Shown piece by piece: positions 7,495 to 17,539 of a stretch of DNA of 33,173 nucleotides. Below the pieces are notes generated by a model that saw only the letters and a list, made by a program, of their open reading frames with translations, searched no databases and was not told where the DNA came from. Position numbers and translations under genes: made by a program. The DNA comes from Desulfobacterales bacterium. GTDB taxonomy: Bacteria > Desulfobacterota > Desulfobacteria > Desulfobacterales > ETH-SRB1. Each line of letters begins with the position of its first letter. Position 1 is the stretch's first letter. Where the stretch lies: NCBI GenBank assembly GCA_030610995.1, contig JAUWQO010000019.1, positions 1 to 33,173 of the forward strand. The letters are read 5' to 3'.

Positions 7495-9405
7495 CTACCT
7501 GTTCCTTAATTTTCGGCTGTCACCTACTCGAAGGGTTATATTTGTGGAATCAAAATATTCTATTAGCGGGATTAAATACTTGCGGGATACTAATGCCATC
7601 TCTTTGAACTGCGGCGTTGTAATTTCTTCATGAGATTTTAAATAATCAATTAGACGTTTTTTCAACTCGTTAACAGCCTCTGCATGGAAATAGAGATTCT
7701 CTTTTACCTTAAGCAGAAATCCTTCGTCAACAAGCAGCATCAGCACATCTTTTGCCTGCTTCGAATCAACATCAAGCAACCCGCTTAGTTCTTTGAAGTA
7801 CGGGGGAGTCAGCCCGCTTTTAAGATAGGCGTCCAGCATTTTTGTTCTTATGTCGGCCTGATCAACTTTTAGAGAAACAGTATGCGAAGATAAACGGACA
7901 CTATTTTCTTCCTGAACAATCACCTTGTCCTTTATCATCCGGTTAAGTATAAGACTGAAAAGCTTTGTTCCCAGAGCAAAAGGAAACTTTGATCTTAATT
8001 CCTCTTTTGACATGCCGGCCTTTAAAGGATTTGATTTGTGGTAATTTGACAGATAATCGAGTGTTTCTTTCTCTAATTTTTCAATGCCGTTATTATGAAT
8101 GTAAATTCGATTTTCCCTGTCGAAACAGACGATTGTTTTTTTTGACAAAAGCCCTTGGATGGAATTATCGAGCTGTTTTTCAGGAAGGTTGGTCATTATT
8201 TTAAGATCGGCAAAGGAAACGCCTGCATAACCGGAATCATCAGCATGAGATGAAATTATTTCTTCGGGTATGTTATCGACAATCCCCTTTAATAGTTTGA
8301 TTACCTCCGGTTTAAAGCGTTTGTGTTTTCGGGGTATGGGATTTAATATATGCCCGCCGCCAATAGTTCGTATCGGGGAATAACTTCTTATTACAAACTT
8401 GTCATCCTTTACTGCCGCAACCGGAGAGTCGAGCCTAATCTGAGCAAGAGTTGTTTCGCCGGGAAGAAGTTCCTCCTTTTCAAGAAGAATAAGAATGCCT
8501 AACACTTCACTGGTTCCTGTGTGAAATCTGATGCGCATCCGGTTTTTAGCTGATTTATTATTGCTGCCAAGATAGTTAACCAACACGTCTATCATGAAGC
8601 TCGGCCTTAAGTCGTTCGGAGTAGATAATACCTCTCCGCGGGCTACGGAAGACTTTTCAAGCCCCTGAAAATTAATGGCTGTGCGCATTCCGGCTTCCGC
8701 AACATTCAGGCTTTGGTTATGAACCTGAATTCCACGGACCTTTGATGTAATGCCTGACGGATATATCATAACAGTATCTCCGACATGGATACTTCCTGAT
8801 ATAAGTGTTCCGGTAATTACCGTCCCAAATCCCTTCATACTGAAAACACGGTCAACAGGAAGGCGAAACAGGCCGGTTGATGTGCGCACAGGAATTAAGG
8901 CGCTTAGTTCATCCAGGGTTCTGATAAATTCCGGTATTCCTTTGCCTGTGGTAGATGATACAGGCACAATTGGACTGTCTTCCAGAAATGTTCCCCGGAG
9001 AAATTCTTTGATATCATCCAGCACAAGTTCCAGCCATTCCTGATCCACAAGGTCTATTTTAGTCAGAGCGACAAAACCGTGTTTTAAGCCTAACAGAGAA
9101 CATATCTCCATGTGTTCTCTGGTCTGGGGCATTACCCCTTCATCAGCGGCAATAACCAGCGTTACAATATCGATCCCTGTGGCGCCGGCCACCATGTGCT
9201 TGACAAATTTTTCATGCCCCGGCACATCGACAATTCCAATATGCTGTCCGCCGGGAAGATCCATCGACGCAAAGCCAAGTTCAATTGTTATGCCGCGAAG
9301 CTTTTCCTCCTTTAAGCGGTCGGTATCTATTCCTGTGACAGCCTTAATAAGCGAGGTTTTGCCGTGATCAATATGCCCGGCGGTTCCTAAAATAATCTGT
9401 TTCAA
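7495..9405 (-). CDS. selB: selenocysteine-specific translation elongation factor SelB
   Basis: [79 protein letters not shown]; 636 aa with C-terminal winged-helix region. Confidence 0.97.
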   Translation of the reverse strand: MKQIILGTAGHIDHGKTSLIKAVTGIDTDRLKEEKLRGITIELGFASMDLPGGQHIGIVDVPGHEKFVKHMVAGATGIDIVTLVIAADEGVMPQTREHMEICSLLGLKHGFVALTKIDLVDQEWLELVLDDIKEFLRGTFLEDSPIVPVSSTTGKGIPEFIRTLDELSALIPVRTSTGLFRLPVDRVFSMKGFGTVITGTLISGSIHVGDTVMIYPSGITSKVRGIQVHNQSLNVAEAGMRTAINFQGLEKSSVARGEVLSTPNDLRPSFMIDVLVNYLGSNNKSAKNRMRIRFHTGTSEVLGILILLEKEELLPGETTLAQIRLDSPVAAVKDDKFVIRSYSPIRTIGGGHILNPIPRKHKRFKPEVIKLLKGIVDNIPEEIISSHADDSGYAGVSFADLKIMTNLPEKQLDNSIQGLLSKKTIVCFDRENRIYIHNNGIEKLEKETLDYLSNYHKSNPLKAGMSKEELRSKFPFALGTKLFSLILNRMIKDKVIVQEENSVRLSSHTVSLKVDQADIRTKMLDAYLKSGLTPPYFKELSGLLDVDSKQAKDVLMLLVDEGFLLKVKENLYFHAEAVNELKKRLIDYLKSHEEITTPQFKEMALVSRKYLIPLIEYFDSTNITLRVGDSRKLRNR

Positions 9406-9466
9406 TTGGGATGTCTTCCTTTATAAGACCTTGTGAATTTGTGTTGTCAGCCATTCTTTTCTGGTC

Positions 9467-9844
9467 TCATGGACGAAATTTTGTAATTTGAATATCTTTT
9501 ACTATTTTGTAATGCTTATCATTGCTGGTAATAATCGGCAAACCATATGCTACGGCTGTGGCGCCGATTAATGCGTCAGCTAATTGCAACGAATGGCTTA
9601 AGAAATGTTGTTCCACGTAGAACATGGCTTTAGAAGATATTTCTTCGGAAATATACAGTACTTTAGCATTCCATGAATGAATAGACTTACGGAGAGTATT
9701 TAATTCTTTCTTATTTCTCATTCCCTGAACCAGCTCCATATATGTAACAACTGATATGAAAAAATTATTGGCTTTCTCAATAGCCTTATATGCTTTTTCA
9801 TTTCCTTTCATGTACCAAATAAGGACATCTGTATCGATAATCAT
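9467..9844 (-). CDS. vapC: VapC-like PIN-domain toxin
   Basis: MIIDTDVLIWYMKGNEKAYKAIEKANNFFISVVTYMELVQGMRNKKEL...LADALIGATAVAYGLPIITSNDKHYKIV. Confidence 0.9.
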   Translation of the reverse strand: MIIDTDVLIWYMKGNEKAYKAIEKANNFFISVVTYMELVQGMRNKKELNTLRKSIHSWNAKVLYISEEISSKAMFYVEQHFLSHSLQLADALIGATAVAYGLPIITSNDKHYKIVKDIQITKFRP

Positions 9845-9845
9845 T

Positions 9846-10079
9846 TTAGAATCTGCCTTTTCTCAAGCTCTTTACATATTCTTCAACATTCTGAATGCCT
9901 TCATGTTCTTTCCAAATACCAAATAGTTCGTCTTTTTTAATCTTCTTTCTTTCTTTGTGGTAGGGCACAAGTTTAGCGCAAGGCTTACCTCTATAGGTGA
10001 TAACTACTTCTTCTCCTCTGCTTACGGTGTTCAATAATTCACGCGATTGAAATCTAAGGTCTTTAGCTGTTGCTTTCAT
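9846..10079 (-). CDS. Phd/YefM-family antitoxin
   Basis: MKATAKDLRFQSRELLNTVSRGEEVVITYRGKPCAKLVPY; immediately upstream of vapC. Confidence 0.88.
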   Translation of the reverse strand: MKATAKDLRFQSRELLNTVSRGEEVVITYRGKPCAKLVPYHKERKKIKKDELFGIWKEHEGIQNVEEYVKSLRKGRF

Positions 10080-10236
10080 AACAACCTCCTCAACAGATGT
10101 TTATATTTTGAATTGTATATTTCAGAAAAGGGGGTGTCAAGAATATTTTGTGAAGTGTTTTGGCTTACTGGTCTGTCAGGGAATTGGAAATAAGCTGCAC
10201 AGATCTGGCAAAACGTCCCTATCCCTATCGCCCTTT

Positions 10237-10518
10237 TTATCTTGCTTTAAGGTAGTTTTTTAAATCTCTATAGTAATTTTCATGTGGGCCAATCATTATT
10301 AATTCAAGATCAGCTCCGACAAAGCGATAGGAAAGTAAATATTGAGTGTTTTTAATTTTGCATTTATGAACGTATACTCCACGGAGGTCGCCTTTTTTTT
10401 CCGCTCCAACAGATGGATTTTCGGCAATTTTTAGAATCTGTTTGTCTAATGCCTTTTTTTCTTGTTTGCCGAATTTTTTAACTTTTCGTTCAAATGATCT
10501 GGACTGAAGAATTTTCAT
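10237..10518 (-). CDS. RelE/YafQ-like toxin
   Basis: MKILQSRSFERKVKKFGKQEKKALDKQILKIAENPSVGAEKKGDLRGVYVHKCKIKNTQYLLSYRFVGADLELIMIGPHENYYRDLKNY. Confidence 0.88.
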   Translation of the reverse strand: MKILQSRSFERKVKKFGKQEKKALDKQILKIAENPSVGAEKKGDLRGVYVHKCKIKNTQYLLSYRFVGADLELIMIGPHENYYRDLKNYLKAR

Positions 10519-10524
10519 TGGCCA

Positions 10525-10743
10525 TTATCCAAATTTGTACTCTGATGATTCACCTTGTTCCAGCTCTGCAAGACCGATAAGGATATCTTTAATCAGACTA
10601 TAGGTTAAATCGGGATTTTCTTCAGCGCATTTTCCAATTAGTGCCCAATGTTCAATCTGGCCAGTTAACGACCGTTTCTCGATTTTACTAAATATCTTTG
10701 CGTCCCGAACCAAATCGTCGGTAATTCTTACCGCGGTTGTCAT
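10525..10743 (-). CDS. ParD-like antitoxin
   Basis: MTTAVRITDDLVRDAKIFSKIEKRSLTGQIEHWALIGKCAEENPDLTYSLIKDIL; ATG at 10743. Confidence 0.85.
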   Translation of the reverse strand: MTTAVRITDDLVRDAKIFSKIEKRSLTGQIEHWALIGKCAEENPDLTYSLIKDILIGLAELEQGESSEYKFG

Positions 10744-10898
10744 TATAGTTACCTCCTCTAATATTATTTTAGGTAACGATATTGCAAAAAATAGCAAATT
10801 GCAACATATAATTGCATGGCGCAATATGGCTTGTTGGGCCAAATCCTTTTGCTAAGGACCATTCGTTGCCCATTTGAAACAAATTCGATACTGATCAT

Positions 10899-12644
10899 TT
10901 ATGCGAATGCTGTTTTCTCCAATTCCTCCTTAACACCAAGACCTATTTTTTCAAGGATAACCGGTTTCTTTATATATTTGCCTGCGCCTAATTTTTGGGC
11001 TTTCTTCACATCATTTGTTTCAGCGAACCCACTGACTATGATAGCCTTTTGTTTAGGATGTATCTTTATTATTCTTTCATATGTCTCAAGGCCATTTATA
11101 CCTGGGTCCATAATCATATCAAGCAATATCAAATCTACGGTATTTTCTTTTAGATATTCAACGGCTTCCTCACCACTGGAAACGGCTTTGGTTTTGTAAC
11201 CTAATGTATCTAACATTTTACTGGATATATCTCTCTGGCTTTCAACATCATCAACAACCAGAATCGTCTCTCCGTTTCCTTTGTAGTCTTTAATAGGTAT
11301 GGACAAATCCTTATCCGACATTTCATCTCTTGTTATTCGGAAGTACAACTCAAATGTTGTGCCGTTCTTGTCACTATTCACATCTATGTAGCCTTTATGA
11401 TCTTGTACAGTATTCCATACCACAGCCAAACCTAAACCGGTACCGCTTCTGCCCATCATCTTCTTTGTGTAGAACGGCTCAAATATTCTCTCAAGGTCAT
11501 CTGATGATATTCCCGAACCATCGTCTGATACAGCCAGAACAGCGTATTCACCAATGTTTACATCATCATATCCCTTTAGAGGTTTGTCTATAGAACGGTT
11601 CATGGTCGATATGGTGACATTGCCGCCACCCTCAATAGCTTCATATGCGTTTGACACCAGGTTCATTACAACCTTCTTCATATGAACAGGAGAACCTGCT
11701 ACGTTAAGTAAGTCGTTATCAAGGTTTGTCTTGACCGTAACTGTAGGATGAAACTGCTCAAGTTTTTTAAACTCTGGAGAATTCAAATAGTTACTGACCG
11801 TGTCATTTAAGTTCAGTGGTTCTTTTGTGGCAGCTACTCCTCTTGCCATGGTTAACAGATCCTGGACAATATCAGCAGCCCTATGTCCGGACTCCTGCAT
11901 TATTTCAACGGGCTTCCTGAGCTTGCTGTCTTCAGGTAAATCCATCAAAATTAATTCCGGATAGCTTACAATCCCTGACAAGACGTTATTTAAGTCGTGG
12001 GCGATACCACCTGCCAAAAGTCCCAAGGACTCCATTTTTTTCGATCTTGCAAGCTTTTCTTCGCTTTTTCGTAGTGCCTTCTCCGCCTGCTTCTTTTCTG
12101 AAATATCGCGTATGGAACCGATAATCTTTACGGGTGTACCCTGGCTATCTCTCATCAACAAGGTATTTATCGAACAGAGGCGTTGGGAACCGTCTTTATC
12201 TTTCAGATGAATTTCATAATCATTAACCTTTCCCTTGTCTAAAATTAGCTTTAAAAATCCCTCCAGTTCTTTTTGGTCTGTATAAATACCATAAAGTGAT
12301 TTCCCGATTAACTCCTTCCTTTTATATTGAGATAATTTCTCAATTGAGGGACTGACTTCTAAAATAGTTCCGTCCATGCCTGCTTCGTAATAGACATCTT
12401 GTAGATTTTCAAATATTCTCCTGTATCTTTCCTTACTCTTCAGCAGCGCCTCCTCACTTTGTTTAATATCTGTAATATCACGTAGTGTTCCCATCATACC
12501 GATAGGCTTATTCGTTTCATCCCGAATGAGTGAATTGTGCATAATGGTTGGAAAGACAGTACCATCACGTTTGACATGCCAAATTTCACCTTTGAAGCTA
12601 CCCTTTTGTTTCATTTCCAGGTTGGTTGCTTCAATATGTGGCAT
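10899..12644 (-). CDS. PAS-PAS hybrid sensor histidine kinase with receiver domain, apparently 5'-truncated
   Basis: PAS linkers (GSIRDISEKKQAE), H-box KMESLGLLAGGIAHDLNNVLSG, HATPase GTGLGLAVV, receiver ILVVDDVESQRD...VDLILLDMIMDPG; PAS homology extends upstream (GLKISIFHTPEQMPHIE) to an in-frame stop without a start. Confidence 0.9.
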   Translation of the reverse strand: MPHIEATNLEMKQKGSFKGEIWHVKRDGTVFPTIMHNSLIRDETNKPIGMMGTLRDITDIKQSEEALLKSKERYRRIFENLQDVYYEAGMDGTILEVSPSIEKLSQYKRKELIGKSLYGIYTDQKELEGFLKLILDKGKVNDYEIHLKDKDGSQRLCSINTLLMRDSQGTPVKIIGSIRDISEKKQAEKALRKSEEKLARSKKMESLGLLAGGIAHDLNNVLSGIVSYPELILMDLPEDSKLRKPVEIMQESGHRAADIVQDLLTMARGVAATKEPLNLNDTVSNYLNSPEFKKLEQFHPTVTVKTNLDNDLLNVAGSPVHMKKVVMNLVSNAYEAIEGGGNVTISTMNRSIDKPLKGYDDVNIGEYAVLAVSDDGSGISSDDLERIFEPFYTKKMMGRSGTGLGLAVVWNTVQDHKGYIDVNSDKNGTTFELYFRITRDEMSDKDLSIPIKDYKGNGETILVVDDVESQRDISSKMLDTLGYKTKAVSSGEEAVEYLKENTVDLILLDMIMDPGINGLETYERIIKIHPKQKAIIVSGFAETNDVKKAQKLGAGKYIKKPVILEKIGLGVKEELEKTAFA

Positions 12645-12759
12645 CTGTTCAGGAGTATGAAAAATGGAGATTTTAAGGCCTTATATGACGCTACATTTAA
12701 ATGATTTGTTCACAATATCAATAGGTTCCTATGGCCCGACCCCCCAAGGGACCCCTAGA

Positions 12760-12791
12760 AAAAGGCAGGGCTATTTCTAACCCTGCCTTTT
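12760..12791. terminator. bidirectional hairpin terminator
   Basis: AAAAGGCAGGG...CCCTGCCTTTT. Confidence 0.75.
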
Positions 12792-13197
12792 CATGCCTGA
12801 ACTTTTTTGTGTCAAGGCTTTCTTAGGTTTGGTTGAGCCATTTCCATGGTAGTCGTCCGAACCTGTAATGTATAGCAGTATGTATTAGCTACATTTGTAA
12901 TACATAATTTTATAACAGCAAGAGCTGTACCAGGTTTAAAAAGGGATGTTGTTTTTTGGCTAACTGATTGAAATTGTGGGGGATATTTTTTGGCTTTCGA
13001 AGGCAGGGAAATACTTGACGACAATATGTGCAATAGATTTCATTTTGGAAGGGATATTCTTTTTCATAAAGTGGGAGTTCATTTCACATTTGGGTTGCTC
13101 GTTATTAATATAAACAGTTTTAAAGAATTTCTTATCTTTGTTTCAAGCAGGGTGTGTGTGTTTCTTTATCTGTGGAGTAAGATGAGTTGATTTTTAC

Positions 13198-13257
13198 TTG
13201 GTGCCGGAGGTCGGAATCGAACCGACACGAACTTAAAGTTCGGAGGATTTTGAGTCC
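13198..13257. repeat. att direct repeat (left), tRNA-Leu 3' fragment
   Basis: ttggtgccggaggtcggaatcgaaccgacacgaacttaaagttcggaggattttgagtcc identical to 22459-22518. Confidence 0.95.
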
Positions 13258-13489
13258 GAAAACCCCTCTTCCACTAAATGCACTGATATCAAACAACTAT
13301 CTAAAAACGCAAGATATTTTTTTGCTTTTTATGTTGGGAAATGTTAGGCTTTTTTAGAAAAAAATAGACACGATAGGTACAGAATAAACACAATTTGGGG
13401 GATAGCTTGATCAGCGAAAAGCCGGGATCTCCGCAACCGGCTTCCCCCATTTCTTCAATGCGGAGTTTAACGTCTTGCGGAGGGACAGC

Positions 13490-14074
13490 ATGTCTAAGCA
13501 ACCTTTTAATAGATTACCAAAAATATCAGATGAACTTAGGGCTTTTATCGAAAGTGATTATAAAGGCATGGTTTCTTATGAAAATAGAGAAAGAGAGGGA
13601 AAAAAATTACATAAAACAGCTAAGGAAACCCGTAAAAAACAACTGAGCCGAGGCTTAAAAAAAGACCTTGATATTTTGGGTTTGGCAAAGAAAAAAAAGT
13701 GGCTTTCAGATAATCAGTATCAAATTGAAAAAAATAAGCTTTTAGACGAAGCAGAACAGAAAAAGCTCAACCATCGAAACGAAGATAAAGAACATATCAA
13801 GCCATTTGGGAAAACCCATTATGGTTTTAATAACTTTGTTTGTCTAAGCTGGTACTTGATAAAAAAAGAAACCGATAGGCCTGACAGCAATATTTTCGGG
13901 TGGATTTCTAATTTCTTAAATGAAAATAATTTTAGAAAACAAAACAATAAACAGTACAATGAAACCGATTTAAGGCGAATTATATACAATCATAATTACG
14001 GCAATGAATCTTCCGGGAAATCTTACATGGAATCGTATTTTGATTTTATGTATTCTGAGTTTATACAGAAATAA
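13490..14074 (+). CDS. hypothetical protein
   Basis: RBS-like ggaggg before ATG; MSKQPFNRLPKISDELRAFIESDYKGMVSYENREREGKKL; lysine-rich. Confidence 0.6.
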   Translation: MSKQPFNRLPKISDELRAFIESDYKGMVSYENREREGKKLHKTAKETRKKQLSRGLKKDLDILGLAKKKKWLSDNQYQIEKNKLLDEAEQKKLNHRNEDKEHIKPFGKTHYGFNNFVCLSWYLIKKETDRPDSNIFGWISNFLNENNFRKQNNKQYNETDLRRIIYNHNYGNESSGKSYMESYFDFMYSEFIQK

Positions 14075-14531
14075 TCTTCTTTAACTACCTTTCATCAACT
14101 TCACTATACCTTTAATCCATATTTTCAATAAGGCAAAAGCCTGGCGAATATCAACGGTACCACGATGGTCCCGTTGCCCCAAAACTTTACTTCCTTGTTT
14201 ATATTCCTTGACCAGAACTTTCGATAATTGGCTTAATCTCTTCCAACAAATCTTTACGCTTCATAGTTCCCTTCCCTGAACTATGAAAATAAGGAAGTGA
14301 GCGGGTTCCACCGCCGGAACTCGCTTTTTTGTTTGGTATAGCCGCCAACAATTCCCCCAGCTTGGCTTCAGCATCCAGCAGGCTCTCTGCTTCGTTGTTC
14401 ATATTTCTTAATAGTATTTTTTATAGGGACAAAATGCGTCCCCTGTAAAAATACTAATAAAAACAATGAGTTGACACATAATATTCGGGGATATATCTTA
14501 TTATCAAATAAATTCAAGGAGGGAGGATTGG

Positions 14532-14717
14532 ATGAATGAAAAACTAAAAACCTCACAGGTCGCTCGGATTTGTGGTGTGCACAATCAAACAGTTTTGAAT
14601 TACTGTAAACGTGGGCTAATTACTCCTGCTCGGGATGTGAATAATCATAGGCGATTTTCACAGGTGGATGTTGAAAAGTTGAAGAGAATTCTTTCCGCCC
14701 GGTGGCCGGCTGGATGA
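14532..14717 (+). CDS. MerR/excisionase-like HTH protein
   Basis: MNEKLKTSQVARICGVHNQTVLNYCKRGLITPARDVNNHRRFSQVDVEKLKRIL; ggagggagg upstream. Confidence 0.8.
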   Translation: MNEKLKTSQVARICGVHNQTVLNYCKRGLITPARDVNNHRRFSQVDVEKLKRILSARWPAG

Positions 14718-15268
14718 TAGCGGAACTTAAACAAAATATCGATCTCGTGTCGGTCGTAGAATCCGCAGGCGTGGAGCTAAAACGCAGCGGAACCCGGAAA
14801 GTTGGTCTTTGTCCTTTTCATACTGAGAGGACACCGAGCTTTTTTGTCTTCCCGAACAACCGCTTTTACTGCTTTAGCTGCAATTCGAAAGGGGATGTCA
14901 TTGATTTTGTGCAAAGGCTGCATGGCCTGTCATTTAAGGATGCTTTGAAGTATTTGGGAATTGAGAGGGGCCGCGTAACTCCAAAAATCCGGGAAGACAT
15001 TCAGCAGCGTAAACGTCGGGCGGAGTTGATTAAGCAATTCAAGGATTGGTTAAACCGTTATACAGCCCATGTTGGCGGCTTAATTATTGAAACCGAAGAG
15101 TTGATGAAAGCAGGTATCCCGCCGGAAGACTTGGATTTATACGCTTCGGTGTTTCACATGCTGCCCGTCTGGCACTATCATCTAAGCATTTTGGTAGATG
15201 GGGAAGAAAAAGAACAGTTTTTGCTTTATGAAGAGGCCAAAAAATGGAAGACGACAGATTTAATTTAG
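14702..15268 (+). CDS. CHC2-type primase zinc-finger protein
   Basis: VGLCPFHTERTPSFFVFPNNRFYCFSCNSKGDVIDFVQRLHGLSFKDALKYL; only the zinc-binding region is evident. Confidence 0.88.
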   Translation: MAGWMIAELKQNIDLVSVVESAGVELKRSGTRKVGLCPFHTERTPSFFVFPNNRFYCFSCNSKGDVIDFVQRLHGLSFKDALKYLGIERGRVTPKIREDIQQRKRRAELIKQFKDWLNRYTAHVGGLIIETEELMKAGIPPEDLDLYASVFHMLPVWHYHLSILVDGEEKEQFLLYEEAKKWKTTDLI

Positions 15269-17019
15269 AACAAGCGCTAGAAAAAGAAGCTGATAAAAAG
15301 AAGAAAAAAAAAGAACCTGAAGAGAAGAAACCGACAATCGCGGATTCTCTTGTATTTCTTTCTAAAAAAAACGTTCAGTATTTTTTTCATGATCAACTGG
15401 ACACGCCTTATGCCCGCTTTCTTGTAAAAGATCATTCTGAACACTGGCCGATAAGAAGCAAGGCATTTCGTGTCTGGCTACAAGGGCTGTATTTTAAAAC
15501 TGAAAAAAAAGGTGCCAATTCGGATGCAATGAGTCAAGCGATGGATACACTGGAAGCCATAGCAAAATTTGACGGCAAGGGTGAGGTCGAGCTGCACGTT
15601 AGAGTTTGCGAACACGATGGTGCATACTGGTATGACTTGAGTAATGAGAAATGGCAAGCCGTTTCGATCACAGAAACCGGCTGGCAGATAATAGATGATC
15701 CGCCTGTTCTGTTTAGAAGGCTTTCACATCAAAAGTCGCAGGTTTTGCCTGATAGCAATGGGGATATTGATGCCTTAAACCCATTTTTGGCGGGCATTTC
15801 TGAGGAAGAAAAGAAAAAACTTGTTATAGCCTGGCTTATTTCATGCCTCATACCTGGGTTTTCTCATACAATTCTTGTCCCTTATGGCGACCAAGGTTCT
15901 GGCAAAACAACTCTTTCAAAAAATCTCAAAACCATTATAGATCCCTCTCTTATTGATACTTTAGGTATAATTGGAGAGCAACGGGAGCTTGTGCAGACAC
16001 TAAGTCACCACTGGTTATTGCCTTATGACAATTTGTCTTCATTAAGCCGTGAGGTGCAAAATATTTTTTGCCGGACAATTACAGGAGCGAGTTACTGCAA
16101 ACGCAAACTATATTCTGATGATGAAGATATTATCACGAAAAATCGTAACTGCCTTATTATTTCAGGAATCAACTATCCTGCCACAGCGCCTGACCTTTTA
16201 GACAGATGCATTCTAATCAAGTTGAAAAGATTCAATAATAGCGGCTTAAACAAAAAAGATGCTGTCCTGGATAAAGAGTTTCAAGCGGCGTTGCCTGCTA
16301 TCCTGGCCGGGATGTTTGATGTTCTTTCAAAAGCCATGCGCATTAAAAGTAAAGTCAATTTAAGTGTATTGCCACGGATGGCCGACTTTGCCGAGTGGGG
16401 ATATGCTATTGCAGAGGCAATGGGGGCTAGCGGTCAAAGCTTCATGGCTACCTATCAAGAAAATATCGAGTTGCGCAATCAAGAGATCATTGGTGCCAAT
16501 CCGGTGGCAAGTGCCATAGTGGATTTTCTGGAAGGCCGGGCGGAGTGGACGGGAAAGGCAAGCGAACTTTTAGATAATCTCGAAGCAGTGACCCCTGAAA
16601 AAGAACGAAAAGCAAAAGCCTGGCCGAAGTCTTCCAACGTACTCACGAGACGTTTGAACGAGTTAAAAACGAACTTAGATGAAGCGGGGATAAATATTGA
16701 AATAAACCGCACCAGCAAAGGCCGTTTTATCACCTTAATTTCTTGCCAAGAAGTAGGCAAAAATACCGTCACTAACCGTCATACCGTCACAAGTCAACAA
16801 AATCAAGAAGTTACGCATGACGATAGCATGACGGTATATGACGGTACTGAAAATATACCGTCATGCTCTAACCATGTGGAATCAATACAAAATGACGATA
16901 GTGACGATAATGACGATGTTTTACCTACTGTTTTGGGAAGCGCTGAAGCGGATGAACCTTTATGGAAAAAGCTAAGATTCGATTCCGAGCAGGACTATTT
17001 AAATATGATCGGCGGTTAA
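15244..17019 (+). CDS. phage/plasmid primase-associated P-loop helicase-like ATPase
   Basis: Walker A VPYGDQGSGKTTLSKNL, LLPYDNLSSLSREVQNIFCRTITGASYCKRKLYSDDED, RNCLIISGINYPATAPDLLDRCILIKL. Confidence 0.85.
   Translation: MEDDRFNLEQALEKEADKKKKKKEPEEKKPTIADSLVFLSKKNVQYFFHDQLDTPYARFLVKDHSEHWPIRSKAFRVWLQGLYFKTEKKGANSDAMSQAMDTLEAIAKFDGKGEVELHVRVCEHDGAYWYDLSNEKWQAVSITETGWQIIDDPPVLFRRLSHQKSQVLPDSNGDIDALNPFLAGISEEEKKKLVIAWLISCLIPGFSHTILVPYGDQGSGKTTLSKNLKTIIDPSLIDTLGIIGEQRELVQTLSHHWLLPYDNLSSLSREVQNIFCRTITGASYCKRKLYSDDEDIITKNRNCLIISGINYPATAPDLLDRCILIKLKRFNNSGLNKKDAVLDKEFQAALPAILAGMFDVLSKAMRIKSKVNLSVLPRMADFAEWGYAIAEAMGASGQSFMATYQENIELRNQEIIGANPVASAIVDFLEGRAEWTGKASELLDNLEAVTPEKERKAKAWPKSSNVLTRRLNELKTNLDEAGINIEINRTSKGRFITLISCQEVGKNTVTNRHTVTSQQNQEVTHDDSMTVYDGTENIPSCSNHVESIQNDDSDDNDDVLPTVLGSAEADEPLWKKLRFDSEQDYLNMIGG
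16765..16917. repeat. iteron-like cluster of TGACGRT/AYCGTCA heptamers
   Basis: ACCGTCA at 16765, 16775, 16783, 16857; TGACGRT at 16818, 16829, 16839, 16893, 16902, 16911. Confidence 0.7.
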
Positions 17020-17141
17020 TATTTTGGTGTGCTGGTTGGGGCCTCTTCCAGCGGGTAAGGGTGGGTAAAATCGTTAATCGCATTTTTTGAAACGACGGAA
17101 AGTGTGGGGATAAACTCGGCACGTACAAAGGAAAAATCAAA

Positions 17142-17297
17142 ATGAGAGAAGAAATATCATTAATTGAGGAACTTGACCGGGGCCTTGAGCGGCAAGACCG
17201 GCTTGATGTGCAGCTTACCCGTCTTGAAGTGGCGCTGGTTGAACAAAAAGAAGCGCAGGGCACAGATAATTTAACGGATAATTTAGACACAGTTTAA
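17142..17297 (+). CDS. small hypothetical protein
   Basis: MREEISLIEELDRGLERQDRLDVQLTRLEVALVEQKEAQGTDNLTDNLDTV; own reading, not in ORF track. Confidence 0.4.
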   Translation: MREEISLIEELDRGLERQDRLDVQLTRLEVALVEQKEAQGTDNLTDNLDTV

Positions 17298-17304
17298 ACA
17301 CAGC

Positions 17305-17538
17305 ATGGCTAAACGTACTGGAATAAAACAGAATAAAAGGGCGCAAGGGATTAGTAATCCTCGGCTCTTGCCTCTAAAGGACGCCGCTGCATGGTTAGGT
17401 TTAACTCTTTGGGCCATGCGGGAACGAATATGGGCCGGTCAAATTCCTGTGGTTCAGTTTCCGGGCGGGCGTAAGATGTATGTTGATACTCAGGATATTG
17501 AGGCATTTATTCAGATGAACAAAAGGACAATTATCTAA
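17305..17538 (+). CDS. excisionase-type HTH DNA-binding protein
   Basis: PLKDAAAWLGLTLWAMRERIWAGQIPVVQFPGGRKMYVDTQDIEAFI. Confidence 0.75.
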   Translation: MAKRTGIKQNKRAQGISNPRLLPLKDAAAWLGLTLWAMRERIWAGQIPVVQFPGGRKMYVDTQDIEAFIQMNKRTII

Positions 17539-17539
17539 A

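Noticed and set aside
8750-9367. Plus-strand ORFs antisense to selB
   Set aside because: Overlap a strongly supported selB gene on the opposite strand and have no recognisable protein features.
9467-10743. VapC/Phd and RelE/ParD pairs as further integron cassettes
   Set aside because: No attC-like bulged hairpins with outer boxes seen between them (10080-10236 checked by eye), and they lie beyond the terminator at 6397-6431 and selB.
13198-13285. Possible second tRNA-Leu gene
   Set aside because: Only the 3' part (CCA through the anticodon region) matches; after 13257 the sequence diverges, so the 5' half is missing. Best explained as an att duplication.
14199-14402. Minus-strand 67-aa ORF in the island
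   Set aside because: The LLDAEAKLGELLAAIP segment resembles phage-type proteins, but the rest looks truncated and fused; not confident it is a functional gene.
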